The notes: generated by a model from the sequence alone, not told the origin. A stretch of DNA of 64,000 bases from Cordia subcordata (GCA_028554755.1 JAPTOF010000009.1:12439501-12503500), one strand, 5' to 3'; shown: positions 1-13,077, counted from the stretch's first letter. Made by a program: numbers and translations.

Positions 1-16
1 ACTAACATTCCCCACA
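1..16 (-). other. Polypurine tract and first bases of the 3' LTR of the first copia element
   Basis: On the minus strand a TGTGGGGAA purine tract (16 to 8) is followed at once by TGTTAGT (7 to 1). This is the expected junction of internal region and 3' LTR. The 5' LTR candidate at 5836 starts TGTTAGA, agreeing in six of seven bases. Only seven LTR bases are visible, so this is an inference. Confidence 0.55.
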
Positions 17-595
17 TTAATGAAAATTAGCTGACTACTATGCAAATATGCAAATGCAAATGCAAGAGAGAGTTCGGAAAGAAATACTGCCTCAGGATAG
101 GTAGCTTTTGGCTTTGAACCTTCCTTAGTGTATACCATCGAATTTACTCACGACCAAGAGATTGGATGCTTTGACTGCTCGCTTTTAGTGTAAATCAAGA
201 CAACAAAGATACATACAAAGATCTCTTAATACACTTTTAGTTCTCACGGTTGTGTTCATTTTGGCCCGAACAATTTCCGGTATTCATGAGTACTCAGAGA
301 ATTCAGCCTACAATTCTCTTAGGAGCGGTCCCTCCTTACTCATATAGGTGATTCTTCGTGAAGAGTATCCTGCTATATTCCACTTGGTTTTCCCAAGCTA
401 CAAAGATCATTAAAAGCTAAGCTTATCCTATACCCCACAGGCTGCACTATCTGCTTGTCATAGGAATGGGTAAAGGTGGCTCATACCCCCACAGTGCTTG
501 AATAAGGTCATACATAATCTAGTTTCCCCTTTGAACCAAGATTCAGGGATCTCCTGTCAGCGAGGTAGGGTTGACAATTATAATGACCTTTTTAG
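17..595 (-). other. 3' untranslated internal region of the first copia element
   Basis: This stretch lies between the RNase H stop and the polypurine tract of the minus-strand copia element. I see no coding potential in it; the short plus-strand frame at 498-701 has no family resemblance. Confidence 0.5.
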
Positions 596-2146
596 TTACT
601 CTATAGGCTTCAGACCCATTCCACTCGACAACTTAAGAACTTGCTCTCTATTTACACCTTTGGTGAGTGGATTCGCAATATTATCCTTAGACTTTACATA
701 ATCTAAAGTGATAATCCCATTTGAGAGCAACTGCTTAATAGTGTGATGTCTACGGCGTATATGCCTAGACTTACCATTATACATAACATTTTGTGCCCTG
801 CCAATCGCTAATTGACTATTACAATGAATACTAACAACAGCTACAGGTTTTGACCAACATGGAACGTCCTCTAAGAATTGTCGAAGCCATTCTGCTTCTT
901 CTCCAGCTTTGTCTAAAGCAATAAATTCAGACTCCATAGTGGATCTGGCTATACATGTTTGCTTAGAGGATTTCCATGACACAGCTGCTCCAGCTAAGGT
1001 AAAGACGTATCCACTTGTGGATCTTGAGTTTTTTGTGTCTGATATCCAATTCGCGTCACTATATCCTTCTAACACAGCTGGAAAAGTAGTATAGTGCAAC
1101 GCGTATTTCATGGTATATCTCAAGTATCTTAAGACTCGATCAGCAACCCAATGTTCTTGACTTGGATTACTAGTGTATCTACTTAGCCTATTCACAGTAG
1201 CAGCTATGTCGGGTCTTGTACAATTCATAACGTACATTAGACTCTCAATGATCCGGGAGTACTCCAATTGAGATATCCCTTCACTTGTATTTTTTCTTAG
1301 ATGTACACTTACATCTAAAGGAGTCTTCGCAATCCCAATGTCACCGTTATTGTGCTTGTTCAGTATTTTCTCGATGTAATGAGATTGAGACAAGTCTAGA
1401 CCTTCAGGTGTTTTGATAATTTTTATGCCCAGGATTACATCAGCAACACCCATGTCTTTCATTTCAAAATTTCAAGAGAGCATCTTCTTTGTAGACACAA
1501 TCGCTTCATTATTCTTTCCCATAATAAGCATATCGTCTACATAAAGGCAAACAATGACAAAATTCTGATCTGTTCCTTTCCAATAAACACACTTGTCACA
1601 CTCGTTGATTTTGAACCCATTTACAAGCATGACTTGATCAAATTTCTCATGCCATTGCTTAGGCGCTTGTCTTAAGCCGTAAAGAGATTTCACAAGCTTA
1701 CACACTTTTTTCTCTTGTCCTGGAACTACAAACCCTTCAGGTTGTTCCATATAGATCTCCTCTTTTAGATCTCCATTCAAGAAAGCCGTTTTTACATCCA
1801 TTTGATGTATCTCCAAACTATATATAGTTACAATAGCTGTCAACATTCGAATAGATGTAATTCTAGTTACCGGTGAATACGTGTCAAAATAATCTAGACC
1901 CTCCTTTTGATTATAGCCTTTTATAACCAATCGGGCCTTATATTTGCCTATTGATCCATCTGCCTTCATCTTCCTTCTGAAAATCCATTTACACCCTAAA
2001 GGTTTATTTCCAAAAGGTAGATCCACTAATTCCCAAGTATGGTTGTGCATGATAGACTCAATTTTACTATTCACCGCCTCTTGCCAAAGAGGTGCCTCAG
2101 GAGTAGACATAGCTTCCTTGAAAGTTCTGGGCTCACTTTCTAACAT
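596..2146 (-). pseudogene. copia reverse transcriptase and RNase H, broken
   Basis: Two open stretches, 1472-2146 and 596-1462, encode one reverse transcriptase-RNase H region split by a stop near 1463-1471. The upstream part has the copia RT landmarks: the WKARLV-type block, 'MDVKTAFLNGDL', 'SLYGLRQAPKQWHEKF' and the catalytic 'YVDDM'. The downstream part continues with '[15 protein letters not shown]' and the RNase H block containing 'GYSDANW' and '[10 protein letters not shown]'. In an active element this makes cDNA from the genomic RNA and removes the RNA strand. Here the interrupting stop and losses upstream make it a relic. Confidence 0.85.
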
Positions 2147-2407
2147 AAATGTTATAAAGTCAAGCCCGAAAGACGTAGAAGTTCTTGCCAGTTTACTACG
2201 TCTAGGTTCATGAGTCAGAGCCTCTTTATCTACATTTGAATGGTCAAGACCCCTTTTAGACGAACTGGTTCGTAAGAATTTGATTCTTTTGACCCTTTAT
2301 ATGGAAACGCTGCCTCAAAAACTCAGCATTTCGAGATTCACCATCAGATTCTCGTGAATGTCGAAATTTCTGATTTATGTACAAGAAATCTATACGCAAA
2401 GACTGCT

Positions 2408-3112
2408 TCACAGATATCCAATGAAAATATTGTCAATTGTCTTTGGTCCTATTTTGACCATTTTAGGAGTAGGAACTCCTACTTTAGCTAAACAGCCCCA
2501 CACTCTTAAATATTTGTATGAAGGCGGTCTACTTTTCCACAATTCATACGGAGTTTTTCCTAGTTTCTTGTGGGGTATTTTATTCAAAACATGATTTGCG
2601 ATCAAAGCGCTTCCCCACAAGTTCTGAGGTAGACCAGAATTTATCAACAAGGCATTCATCATTTCTTTGAGAGTTCTATTTTTGCGTTCAACACCCCCAT
2701 TTTGTTGTGGAGAATAAGGAGCTGTTGTTTGGTGTATTATTCCTTGTTCAGCACAATAAGCTTCAAAAGGATATACGTACTCTCCACCCCTATCACTTCT
2801 CAAAGTTTTGATCTTCTTCCCTAGTTGATTTTCCACCTCAACTTGGTATTGTTTAAAAGCCTTCAAAGCCTCATCTTTAGATCTTAGTAAATATACATAA
2901 CAATACCTTGTGCTATCATCGATAAAAGTTATAAAATATTTTTTACCGCCTCTTGTTTGCACAAATTTTAAGTCACAAATATCACTATGAATCAATCCAA
3001 GAGGTTCTGTGATTCTTTCTACAGATTTGAAAGAAGTTCTAGTTAATTTTGATTCTACACAAACTTCACATTTTTTATGATTAGAAAAATCCACTTTATG
3101 GATTAGTCCCAT
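2408..3112 (-). pseudogene. copia integrase core, broken
   Basis: This open stretch shows the end of the zinc-binding region ('CEVCVESKLTR') and the catalytic core: 'HSDICDL' with the first acidic residue, 'FITFIDDSTRYCYVYLL', 'LRSDRGGEY' with the second, and 'QQNGGVERKNRTL' with the final glutamate. These form the DD35E site that joins element DNA to the host chromosome. The frame is cut off from the protease side (3112-3142) and from the RT side (2147-2407) by stops, so no polyprotein can be made. Confidence 0.8.
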
Positions 3113-3396
3113 TTTTACAAGTTTGTTTAGAGAATCAAAGTTTACATGTCCGAACCTCTCATGCCATAAAGTAGGAGATTCAAAGAAGTAAGCAGAAGGA
3201 ACAATTTTATTAATCTCATTTTGGCCAGAAGACCAGTGATTACATTTCCTTTTGGGATTTGGGCTCTAACACTTAGCTTGTACATCCCCTCATAGAGATA
3301 GCCCTTACCCACAAAATCATATCCCTTCTTGATTACAACTTTATCAAGACTAAACAAAGATAGAGAGTCCGGCTTTACCTAACAAAGAACCGGATA

Positions 3397-4881
3397 CTAG
3401 ATTTTTCCTAATCTCGTGAACATGCGAACATTCTTAAGTGTCGACAATGCCGAGGTCATCTCTAGAACCACATTTCTGTACCTACCACTTGGGAAGTTGC
3501 AGAATTTCCCATGTACAAGACTTCTTCCCGGTATTAGTGTGTAGGAAGAGAATAGCCTTTTCTCATAATAAAAGTGTCTAGTTGCCCCTGTGTCAATGAA
3601 CCATTGTTTAGGATTACCCACCATGTTCACTTCTGACACCACTGCTAAGATATTTAAATCAGACACGTCGCCTTCTAGGTCTTCTACGACATTTGCTAAG
3701 GCTTTTCTCTTGCACAACCTGCAATCCTTTGCCTTGTGACCGCTTTGTCACGTATATAACACGCCCCATTGAACCGCTTCTTGTCACTTTGGGTTTCCCA
3801 GAAATGTCTTCCTTTTGCCCACGATTAGCTTGACTGGTGAACTTTCTCTTTTTGTTGGGATTTGAACCATGTTCCACCATATGGGCCTTGGATTTCATAC
3901 CACCATGCATGCCCCATTTGCTAGTTGAACGATTTTCTTCCTCAATTCTAAGCCGCAAGATTAAGTTTTTCATTGTCATCTCCTGTTGCTTGTGTTTGAG
4001 GTGATTTTTAAACTCACTCCAACCAACGGGCAATTTATCTATTAAGGCAGCCACTTGGAATTGTTCAACCTGTGGCATCCCTTCAAAGATGGAGTTCTTG
4101 GATGATCACCGGTATTCTTGTACTGTGACATCACCGGTTTAGAATCATTATAGAGAATTCTAGAAATCTAGTCACTACGAATTTCTTCGTGCTAGCACTT
4201 TCTAGCTCATACTTATCCTCTAAAGACATCCATACTTCCTTAGTCGCTTTACATTTAGCATGTACTTTATACAAGGAAGTTTCTAAACAATTCAAAATAT
4301 AATTCCGGCAAAGGAAATCATTGTGCTTCCAAGCATCCACACCGCCACCGTCTGCATATCCGGGTTATCCCCAAGGATGGAGAATCTTCTTTGCACATAC
4401 ATGAACAAATTTCAAAGTTGTGAGATAAAATTCCATTTGAAGCTGCCATGTTTTGAAGTCTTTGCCAGAAAACTTTTCTGGCTTCTCAGCATGTGGAGGT
4501 GGAGATGCATAGTTGGTTGTCCCAAATATAGGCCTGCCTCCAAAAACATTGCTCGAACCATCTATATTTGCAGTTCCCCCAAAGCCACTGCTTGAACCAG
4601 CAATATTGTTGGCTTGTCCAAATGAACTGAAAGCTGATCCAGTCGCGGCTCCAAATCCGTTGAATCCCTGCACAGTCGCAGGAACCTACACAGTCATATT
4701 AGCTGTTGGAGTAATTCCAACATTCCCAGTCATGGTAACTCCTGTTGGGGTGTTCTCGTGATCACAAGAACATTCGGGTAGCAATGGAAACCCCACACTG
4801 CTTCGAAGTCCAAGTTTGGGTGTTATCCACAAATTGGACTTCATCATTATTTCCAGTTTGAGTTTCGTTATTTCCAAACAT
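3397..4881 (-). pseudogene. copia gag and protease, broken into several frames
   Basis: Minus-strand pieces at 4365-4673, 4131-4340 and 3659-4078 give a gag-like series including 'LPVGWSEFKNHLKHKQQEM' and 'LRLRIEEENR', typical of copia gag. The probable initiator is at 4881 ('MFGNNETQTG'), but that frame is soon lost. A zinc-knuckle relic near 3705-3780 has one cysteine replaced by arginine and a frameshift. The stretch 3397-3717 holds the aspartic protease motif 'WFIDTGATRHF'. In active elements gag forms the particle and the protease matures the polyprotein. Confidence 0.75.
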
Positions 4882-5169
4882 GATTGAAAGTAAAGGTTAT
4901 AAGAATTCCTGCACTCAACCAACCGAAATTAGTTAACCTGTATAATAAATAATTTAAACCAGTAGTGAACAAAAACTAGTTTCTGTTTGATACAAATTTG
5001 AAAACTGTAAGCAATAGATACTACAGTTTATCAAACCCATAAAAATTTAGAATAATGTAAATATAAATTCCTTTAAGACTGTTAAAAACTAGTAATAGTA
5101 ATAGAATGCAAAAATAGTAACAAGGCAAATAGAAAACTGAACTGGAAATAACAAATAAACAAGAAATAA

Positions 5170-5836
5170 ACAAAATTAGTCGAGGATCGAGATACACGAT
5201 TTCCTTAAAGGATTTACGCCCCTTCTACGGTGCTAAAGGTTATGGCGTATCCTTCCTGTGATACAACGACTATACCTCTTGACTATGGTAGCACACCAAG
5301 CAAGAGCGCGAACTGAAGCGTAGGACTCTCTCGTATGAGGAAAAACGACTAGCAAAATGCTTATACTATTACACTATATGCTAATACGAGAATGCTACTA
5401 TATCTCCGCTCCTTCCGACACGGCTATATATAGTGGAGCAAAGAGGAGCGATCGAGAATAGCCATTAAGGGAGACATAAACATGTCCCTCCAACACTCAA
5501 AAACGCCCACAAAATAAGCTCACCGATGCCAACGTGCTAAAAATAAATCCGAGCTTTAATATATCGATTCGTCCTCCTCAAACTCTTCAGGTGTTTGAGT
5601 TTTTTTCCCAAAAAATACAAACCGGAGTGAAAAATCGTGCCACACCCACACCCGCGCCGCGTCCCCGGACCCGGCTGAACCGCGTGTGTGGTGGGTTTAG
5701 TACCATGCCCACCATGTATAGTCTTCCCTCCATATGCCTCACTGGCACACCTCATAAAGGAATCTATATATAAAGTGAGAAAAATTTAATGGTTTTCCTA
5801 TGTGGGATACAAACCCACAGATAACCAAATCTAACA
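5170..5836 (-). repeat. 5' LTR of the first copia element (inner edge approximate)
   Basis: The minus strand from 5836 starts TGTTAGATTTGG, then a 'TATCCCACATAGG' block of the kind often found near the start of copia LTRs, and has TATATATA at about 5764-5771 and 5433-5441. The + flank after 5836 starts ACCAA, the expected half of a 5-bp target duplication whose partner lies off the window. The inner edge is a guess; no clear tRNA primer match was found between 4930 and 5250. Confidence 0.5.
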
Positions 5837-5841
5837 ACCAA

Positions 5842-8800
5842 ACTAGTAACCCACTCAACTTTGGTTGCTAATTTCTCATTCACCTTTAATCCGTTTTTAA
5901 CATGTAAATATATCATGTTAATCCATTCGAAACAAGGAACGTAACGATATCAACAACAGACCCTTTTGACGTGCGGGACCTAACTCAAAAATTGAGTCAA
6001 TATTGCTTTGACCTCATGTTAAAACATTCTAAACTAGCACTAAGTTGATCCGAACAAGAAGAGACATGATATGATGCTTAAATCCAAAACAAGAATCTCA
6101 CAAAATCTCCAAGTGGATTAGCAAATCAAGTTTATTGATCTAAGCTGTATTATCAATCAAAGAGCTTCCCCACTTTTACCTTATACGTGCCTAGGCCTTA
6201 TATTAACTCTTTACTCTTCTTTGTCTCTTTTTTGCCCCACAATATGCTTAGAAAATCCTATATTTATAGAAAAGGATAATATGTTTTTATAGCAAGTCTA
6301 CACGATGCTTCATGCCATCACATAGGGCCTTGGATGCCTTTGTAATTTAACAAGACATTAAATACAATCGAGTATTTTTGCATACCCATCAACGTACTCC
6401 ATTACTCAAATCAATTATCCCGTGTAAATTTTAATTCTAATAAATAATATGAAAACTAAATAAATAATACACAAGGACTTTGACCTTTGCGGTAATAAGC
6501 TTTATCTTGAAGAATCTAGGTCCAACTTGGGAGAAATAACGTGTAAATTTTCAGGGAACCTCTGAATTTGAACTAACCGTGCCTTAGGCTTTACATGCAT
6601 AGAGGTCTGCTTGGATATCCTAGGTTAACTCCAATAGCTTACTAGTTTTTTTTTTTTTTTTTACATTTAGCGATTTTCATTCAACCATTTTATATTTAAA
6701 AACCTCTTATTTTAGTTACACTCTAACACCTTTTCTACTTTCAACCAAATCCTTATTTTAAGGACTCTTCATTTTAATTTTGCTCTAACAAATCCCTTAT
6801 TTTAAACAACCCCTATTTTTATATCTCTTCTTATTTTTGCTAAACACATTATTTTATTTTTTTATGTTATCTATATATTTTATTATATACATAGATATTT
6901 TTTATTAATTAATTATTAATTTATTTTATGTTGTTATATTTAGGGAGTTAACAAGAGGGTGGGCTAAGGACCTTTACATGTAAGGGAAAAGAAAGAAATG
7001 GTTTGGGGCCTCTAAAATTTGAGGGGTGAAATAAGAGTACTGTTGAAGCATTTTTAATTAATCAAACTTTTAAAATTTAAGATAATGGATGATTTGCACA
7101 AGCTGTTAAAGATAATCTTTGTTGGTCCACAAAGCAGGTCTTGATCTACCATGTTGGGTTGGAGGTCAAGTTTCATCCCATCTTAATGGTTAATTGTTAT
7201 GTACAATTTAAATAAAATATTTTACACATTTTACCACCATCAAAATATGCAATAATGTAAGTCATGCCATTATATAGATGGTGATCTTTCACATGATTTC
7301 ATTTTGAAACTCCAGCCTCCATCTCAATTTCTCATTTTTTATAAAATTTAAACTTAAAAATTACTTTTAAAAAAATAATTCCAACCACGTGAATTTATCG
7401 TTAAACTCCTTTCTCACTTAATTTAGGTTTACCTAAAAATCATTCATGACAATGGCACATTCCCTAGGTTGTGCTGTATTACTTTATGCCACCAAAGAGG
7501 GCCCCACAGCTTTCGAATTATCCCATCGATTATCCCTATGGATGCTACCCAGCTCCCTCATATATAGTATTAGCTTTTATAGGGATCATACATGTAGAAT
7601 AACAGTGAAAGGCCTTTTGCCTTTGAGGCTCAAATTTGGAATTCATGACATCACACAAAACAAAGAATCACAAAATGCATGTAGCGTTGTGGGCAATGGG
7701 CATCGCTTTTTGGGAGAAATATCCAGTTGCTTTCAATTTCACAACTAAATCTGACCTTTTTGGTTGCCTTTTCCGAGGACAATTATTTGCGACAAAAAGT
7801 ATTCATGGGGTCTCTTTGCTATCGATTTGTAGTCTATCATTCAGTCTTTGTCTGCCAGTTAATGTTTTTCAAATTTTTGTCCCAAGTATGTAACATGTGA
7901 TATGTAATGTTGCTGTTAATTGGTTTAGTTTATGACATTTTTTTTTTTGGTAAATGGAGATAAGTAAAAAATTAAATATTTTCTTTCCTTCTTTTTAGTT
8001 GAATAAGCGGATATCTGACTTATAGTGATTTAATAATACAAAAAAAAAAAAACAAATCTTTAGAAAATAGCAAATTGGCTAGGCTTAGATATTAGACGTC
8101 CACATGACAATAACTTGAACCTTTATAAAAATCTTAGAAGAAAATTTTACATAAACAAGTCTAATAGAATAGTGGAATATGGTATCTGATAGTTTTGGAA
8201 GGAAATGATTATGTATATACATACATACATTCATATGTTTATATATGTATGTGTATAGATATTTGAAGGTTTGGAATTGTGGACATAGGGCAGAGACAAA
8301 CCAGACTTAATAATCACTAAAGACCATAGACGATCAGGAAATAGCACTTTGTGGACAAAGCAAAACCCTTCTTAGAAGAGAAGGTAATTCCTTCGCGCGT
8401 GTGTATGTATGTAATATGTCGGTTAATCTTGTAATTTGGTTATTAAGACCTTTCGGCTATGAGAGTACAGTTAATTACTATGATGGTATAAAATGATTTA
8501 CTAATTTAATTGAAAATAAGAAAAAAAATACTACATATACTTGGATGAGCAGAACCACCACCCTACTCCCCCCTCTCCCACCTTATGTGATGGACCCTAA
8601 CAATTCCAACTGTTGAATAACCTTTCGCTGCTCCTTCTGGTGGCACGTCATGCGTGAAGTGCTCTGTATGACCAACCAGTTAGATTTGTAGTTTTTTAGA
8701 AGGACCATTTGGGTTCAAATTTTACGGAGGACGGGATTGAGTTAGATACGGAAATTATAAAAGAAATAGTTAAATTTGTATAATAAAGTCCAATTTTTTC

Positions 8801-9044
8801 TTCTCATGCTGTTTAAATTTTCTCAGGTATATAAACTTGTGTTGGGGACACAGGAATATTCTTTTATATACTGCAAGAACCAGTATGAGAATTTTGTAAG
8901 TTTTCTCTTTTCTTTTTTGACATAAAATCGTCAACAAGCAAGGCCATACGACTACTGATTAGCACACTTCATATGAAGGAATAATTTACTTGTTTTTAAC
9001 TAGTAAAGTGATTGGAATATAAATTAAGCTAAAATTTCAATTAA
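5842..9044. other. Gene-free AT-rich region
   Basis: No gene could be supported. A repeat at about 6055-6135 (minus) matches the sequence flanking the MITE at 58.0 kb (57955-58003 and 58298-58345, plus). Poly-T at 6643-6662 and simple AT-rich sequence follow. Open frames at 7446-7748 and 7636-7893 have no recognisable domain, no good splice context and no family match that I know. Confidence 0.6.
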
Positions 9045-9272
9045 GGGCCCGTTTAGATTAATTTTTTTCAAAAGCGTTTTTTCTAACAGCTTTTGAAAAA
9101 TAGTTTTTTTTAAAAAAAAATTGAAAATTTTGGCTTCTAAAAAAAACTGTATTTGAGCTTTTTTCAGAGTTTCAGCTTTTTTGAAAACTAAATTAAATAG
9201 TTATTACAAATTTAATATAACTTTTTTTAGAAAAAAAATTTCCTAAAAAAAAAAGTCAATCCAAACAGGCCC
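9045..9272. mobile_element. Tourist-like MITE, copy A
   Basis: A 228-bp element with terminal inverted repeats, starting GGGCCCGTTTAGATT and ending CAATCCAAACAGGCCC, flanked by TAA on both sides (9042-9044 and 9273-9275). It has no coding capacity. The 3-bp TAA duplication and GGGCC termini fit non-autonomous PIF/Harbinger elements. Confidence 0.8.
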
Positions 9273-9368
9273 TAAATAGTACTTAAACAATAAATATTGG
9301 TAGTAAGACCACCCTTATGGACTTATCTTTTTTTCAATACCTACAAACTATTAATAATTATGAGATAC

Positions 9369-9716
9369 CATTCTAAAATTAATTAGTGCTAAGAGGAGTA
9401 GCCCAACATCTTATTAGAGAATCTTTGATTTTTATGATTTTTTCTATATAAGGGGAATAATATTTTAACACTCCTCTCATGTATGGCCTAATTTGGAAGA
9501 TAAGTCATATATAGATGAATATATGACTTGTATATGGATAGATATTCATGCGTGATTAAATATAATTAGACCATTGGTCTAATTCTTATACCATATTAAA
9601 AATTTTGAGGTTCTATCTTTAAAACAATTGGTATTAAAAAGAGTAGTTAGGAGGATCTTATTAGGTGCTTTTGGATTTTTATGAATTTTCAATATGGGAG
9701 GAACAATATCCTAACA
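9369..9716 (-). mobile_element. Possible miniature LTR retrotransposon (TRIM)
   Basis: Two related stretches of about 102 and 123 bp (9369-9470 and 9594-9716) end in TTTTAACA and CCTAACA and enclose about 120 bp. On the minus strand GAGAGGAG directly precedes TGTTAAAA at 9470, as a polypurine tract before a 3' LTR. ATTCTTATACCA (9582-9593) matches the reverse of the tRNA-iMet primer site at 9 of 12 bases and abuts the right LTR. No coding sequence is present. The copies are diverged and the left edge and target duplication were not clear. A related LTR-like stretch begins near 52172. Confidence 0.5.
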
Positions 9717-10757
9717 CAAACATGTTTTGAGTGATGTCATTTTTTTTTCTCATGAATTTTAGCATAAATCTCGAATCCTTTGATGAAGTACTAATGTTAC
9801 CTATATTTTTTATGACATAAGATTTTGCCAAATAATGCTTTATGTTAAAAGATATTTCTACTTTTTTTATTTGTTTATGGAGCTACTTAGTTCCACTTTA
9901 TATTTTTCAATTTTAACTTTTTTTATATTTCTAAAATATTAGCTCGTCGCAAACAGGTTATTATTATGTTAGCAAGCTTGATGTGCTGTGTACGCACATA
10001 CATTTGGTGGCTTAAAAAAAGTAGTTTATGTGTATCCAACGCAAACTTCTGACATATTACTTGGTTTAAACATGAAATATTTCAATAATTTTAAATTTAT
10101 TCTATTTACATGTATAAATTTTAAGTCTTTATATATCTATATATAAAAATGAATGAACAATTTGACTTTTAAAAAATCTAAATAGAAAAAGAAAGGCTGA
10201 AGTCAAAAAGTTAAGTATTTTAATCTAAATAATATATTGACATCCAACTGATTGGATTAATGTTTTTCTAATGTGGTTTCCTTAATCAAAAGTCTATTAT
10301 TTACGGAATTTGGAAAATTACGTATCTTTATAGAAAATGTGTCCACTAGAGTAATTTTAACCATATTTCATAAATTAATATTATTAATTGTACAAAATTC
10401 AATATACATAATATATATATATACACACACACACTATATAATAAAGCAAAATAAGTTGTACATGCTATTAAGTGGCGCTCTATATAACAAACTTTCCATA
10501 ATTACTTATCAATTAATTAAATATGTCCATTCTTAAGTTATTCTTTGTTTTCCACCATTTATTTAATTCCATTCTTATATTAAATATTTTAATTTAATTA
10601 ATATTATACCCTTTCTTTATATATGTCATAATTGTTTTATTAATTCCATAGTATATATAATTATTTCAATAACTATTTAGTAAGATGCAAAAACTCTATA
10701 ATTTTAATATATCCAATCACATATGACATTCCCCATGCATTGCACGGGTGTCACACT

Positions 10758-10793
<36 letters not shown>

Positions 10794-11445
10794 CTGAAGT
10801 CCACTAACTTTCTTTCCCTTCAAAAATTCTAGCACCATTTGTCTCTATTCGTTGGTCTTATCATGCCAACATGGCATATGTTGCCTATTCAATATAGCAT
10901 AATTTTTTGGATCTTTATACATATGAAAAAGTGAATGAAAGAGTTAATTTCATCAAAAATTTAAAGTAAATTTCTAATATTATTAATTTAAAGTACAATT
11001 TCTAATATCAACGTTATTTACATTTTGGTTATATTTATTATTACATATATTATAATTTTAATCATATTTTATAAATTAATTTAAAGAATTATATTTAATA
11101 TTTTAAAAAATATATATAATTTGATAATATTAAATTAACATTAAAACTTGTGAATTGCATGACTCACACGCTAGTTAAATTGACATTTAAATCGCATGAC
11201 ACGGCAGTTCCGCCATTCATGTGAAAAATCATAATTTAAAAGGTTATTAGTTCTAAATATGCCTTCAACGACGAAAGATTAATTCCAACGAGCTATTATT
11301 TATTAGTAGAATTATTTAACTTTTGTATTAATAATTTAAATTGTTTTATTATAAAACATCTGTATTTTAGTATTATAGTTTTGCTCTTTAACATTACAAT
11401 TTTGTGAAAAAGAACTTTGAGCATGTTTGTTTTCACCCAAGTTAA
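9717..11445. other. Gene-free AT-rich region with microsatellites
   Basis: Contains an (AT)n(AC)n stretch near 10409-10434 and (GT)n(AT)n near 10759-10791. The frame at 10273-10536 reads through low-complexity AT sequence and is rejected as a gene. Confidence 0.6.
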
Positions 11446-11657
11446 GGGCTCATTTACATTGGCTTTTTTCTTAAGTAGTTTTTCTACATTTTTTTTAAAG
11501 TATTTTTTAGAAGTTAAAATTTTTATTTTCTAAAAAAACTTGAATATTTTTCAGAGTTTCAATTTTTTTCTGAAAGCCCAATCAAATGCTTATCGTAAAT
11601 CAATGTATTTTTTTTAAAAGTAATTTTAATGAAAAATAAACAAATTTAAATGAGTCC
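11446..11657. mobile_element. Tourist-like MITE, copy B
   Basis: Starts GGGCTCATTTACATTGG and ends with TTTAAATGAGTCC, with TAA at 11443-11445 and 11658-11660. It shares the internal poly-T and poly-A pattern of copy A. Confidence 0.7.
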
Positions 11658-11879
11658 TAAAAAAAGAAATCCATAAATAAAAAGTTGTAAAAAGAAGATT
11701 AACAAGTAAATACATTATAAAATAAACGACCCTTTTAGTCCTTTATTTTTGAATCTTTTGATTATTAAGTCTCTTTTTATTCCCTTACCTTTGTAATTAG
11801 TGACACCATTAGTCCTGAAGTCATAAAACATCAAAAAATATTCAGTCTCTTATCTTTGTAATTTGTAATCATCTAGACC

Positions 11880-12412
11880 AAAGGTGAATATGGGTTGGTT
11901 AAGCCGACCAAAACAACCTAAACCAATTGAGAAATTTCGTGTTGGTTTGGTTATTTTACATAGTTAAAGATCACATGGTTAGTTTAAAGTTAAACCAACT
12001 GGTTTGGTTCTGTTTATGAACCAAAACAAACTAAACTGAATTATGTCCATCCTTATTCTTATATGTATATTATTAGTTAAACTTATACGAATTATATTTA
12101 CATTTAATTTTGTATTTATATTAGTTAAACTTGTAATATAAATAGTAAATCAGAGTTGATCTATCAGTTATTTTTTTCCTTGAAATTATTGAATAAATTT
12201 TATTTTCTTTGCTTTTCTAAACTTTTTGATAAAATTTTAAATTTTTTTTAATAAAAATTGAAAACCAAACCAAACGAAACCAACTTAGATGTGTTGGATT
12301 GGTTTGGTTATTATACGTGATAAAAAAGGCCAATTAGTTTGTTTTAAATATAAACCAATTGATTTTCATTTGGTTTGAAATATGGTCAAAATCAAATCAT
12401 GTACATCCTTAG
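11880..12412. repeat. GGTTTGGTT-rich repeat, probable non-autonomous element
   Basis: Both ends hold many copies of GGTTTGGTT or its complement in opposite orientation (near 11890-12010 and 12255-12390) around an AT-rich centre, so the stretch could fold back on itself. Outer ends and a target duplication were not resolved. Confidence 0.35.
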
Positions 12413-13068
12413 TCGAGACTCTTCTCTTTATAATGTGTGACGTCTCCCCAGCTTCCTTATCTTTGCAATTTGTAACATTATTAATTCTAAATATGTCATG
12501 ATTTTTTAATGATTTTTTAGTTCAAAACAAATACGTCATGATTTTTTTACAATTTTTTAGTTCAAAACCAACAACATCATAAACTACAAAAAAATAAAAG
12601 ATTGAAATATCACATTTTAAAAATAATAAAAAAATTATTACAAAAAAATTGAAATAAAATACTAAATCAATGAATTAGTCATTTACCCCATGTTGTATAA
12701 TCACTTTTCTCGTTCAACATGAATAGCTTAAACACCCCCTCAACCTCCCATCTTTTTTAAACCATAAAAGAGTTGAACCATCACACACGTAACTGCCACT
12801 ACTACTGCTTAAATTTGCAGCACCCTCACCAGCTTCTCTTTCTTGAATAATGAAAGCATTTGACTTGTTTTGCCATCTCCATCGATTCCTTCTATCTTCG
12901 CACTGTTCACTCTTTCCTTTTTCATCATGCTTTCATCACCATATCTTCGCATCCGATTCCTAACATGCCAAACACAACAATATCAAGAACCCAAGAAACT
13001 TAAGTTGTTTTAAACTCTCACATTCATTGCTCCTAACCCCTTATTCTCTCTTCGACCATTCGTTGTCC

Positions 13069-13077
13069 TATATATAA
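13069..13077 (+). promoter_or_regulatory. Candidate TATA box of the PINOID-like gene
   Basis: CTATATATAATCC lies about 220 bp before the start codon at 13296, a plausible distance for a plant core promoter with a leader. A second TATATAT at 13239-13245 would leave a very short leader. No experimental support. Confidence 0.35.

Larger units (their letters stand above)
1..5836 (-). mobile_element. Ty1/copia LTR retrotransposon, degenerate, 3' LTR cut by window edge
   Basis: Read on the minus strand, the order is 5' LTR, gag, protease, integrase, reverse transcriptase, RNase H, which is the Ty1/copia order. The body is broken into at least eight open stretches by stops and frameshifts, so it cannot encode a working polyprotein. 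The right edge is placed at 5836 because the minus strand there begins TGTTAGA, and the minus strand at the left edge (7 to 1) begins TGTTAGT just after a purine tract, as a 3' LTR should. The 3' LTR lies outside the window. The inner edge of the 5' LTR and the primer site were not resolved. Confidence 0.85.

Noticed and set aside
498..701. Plus-strand open frame over the copia 3' region
   Set aside because: Shadow of the minus-strand element with no domain.
5795..5865. A tRNA-like B box (GGGTTTGTATCCCAC) suggesting a SINE
   Set aside because: It is better explained as the start of the copia 5' LTR, whose TGTTAG end at 5836 matches the seven LTR bases visible at the left window edge.
7446..7893. 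Two overlapping plus-strand frames that look like a small gene
   Set aside because: No recognisable family, no signal or motif, and no supporting splice or promoter context.
10273..10536. 87-residue frame
   Set aside because: Reads through AT and CA microsatellite sequence.
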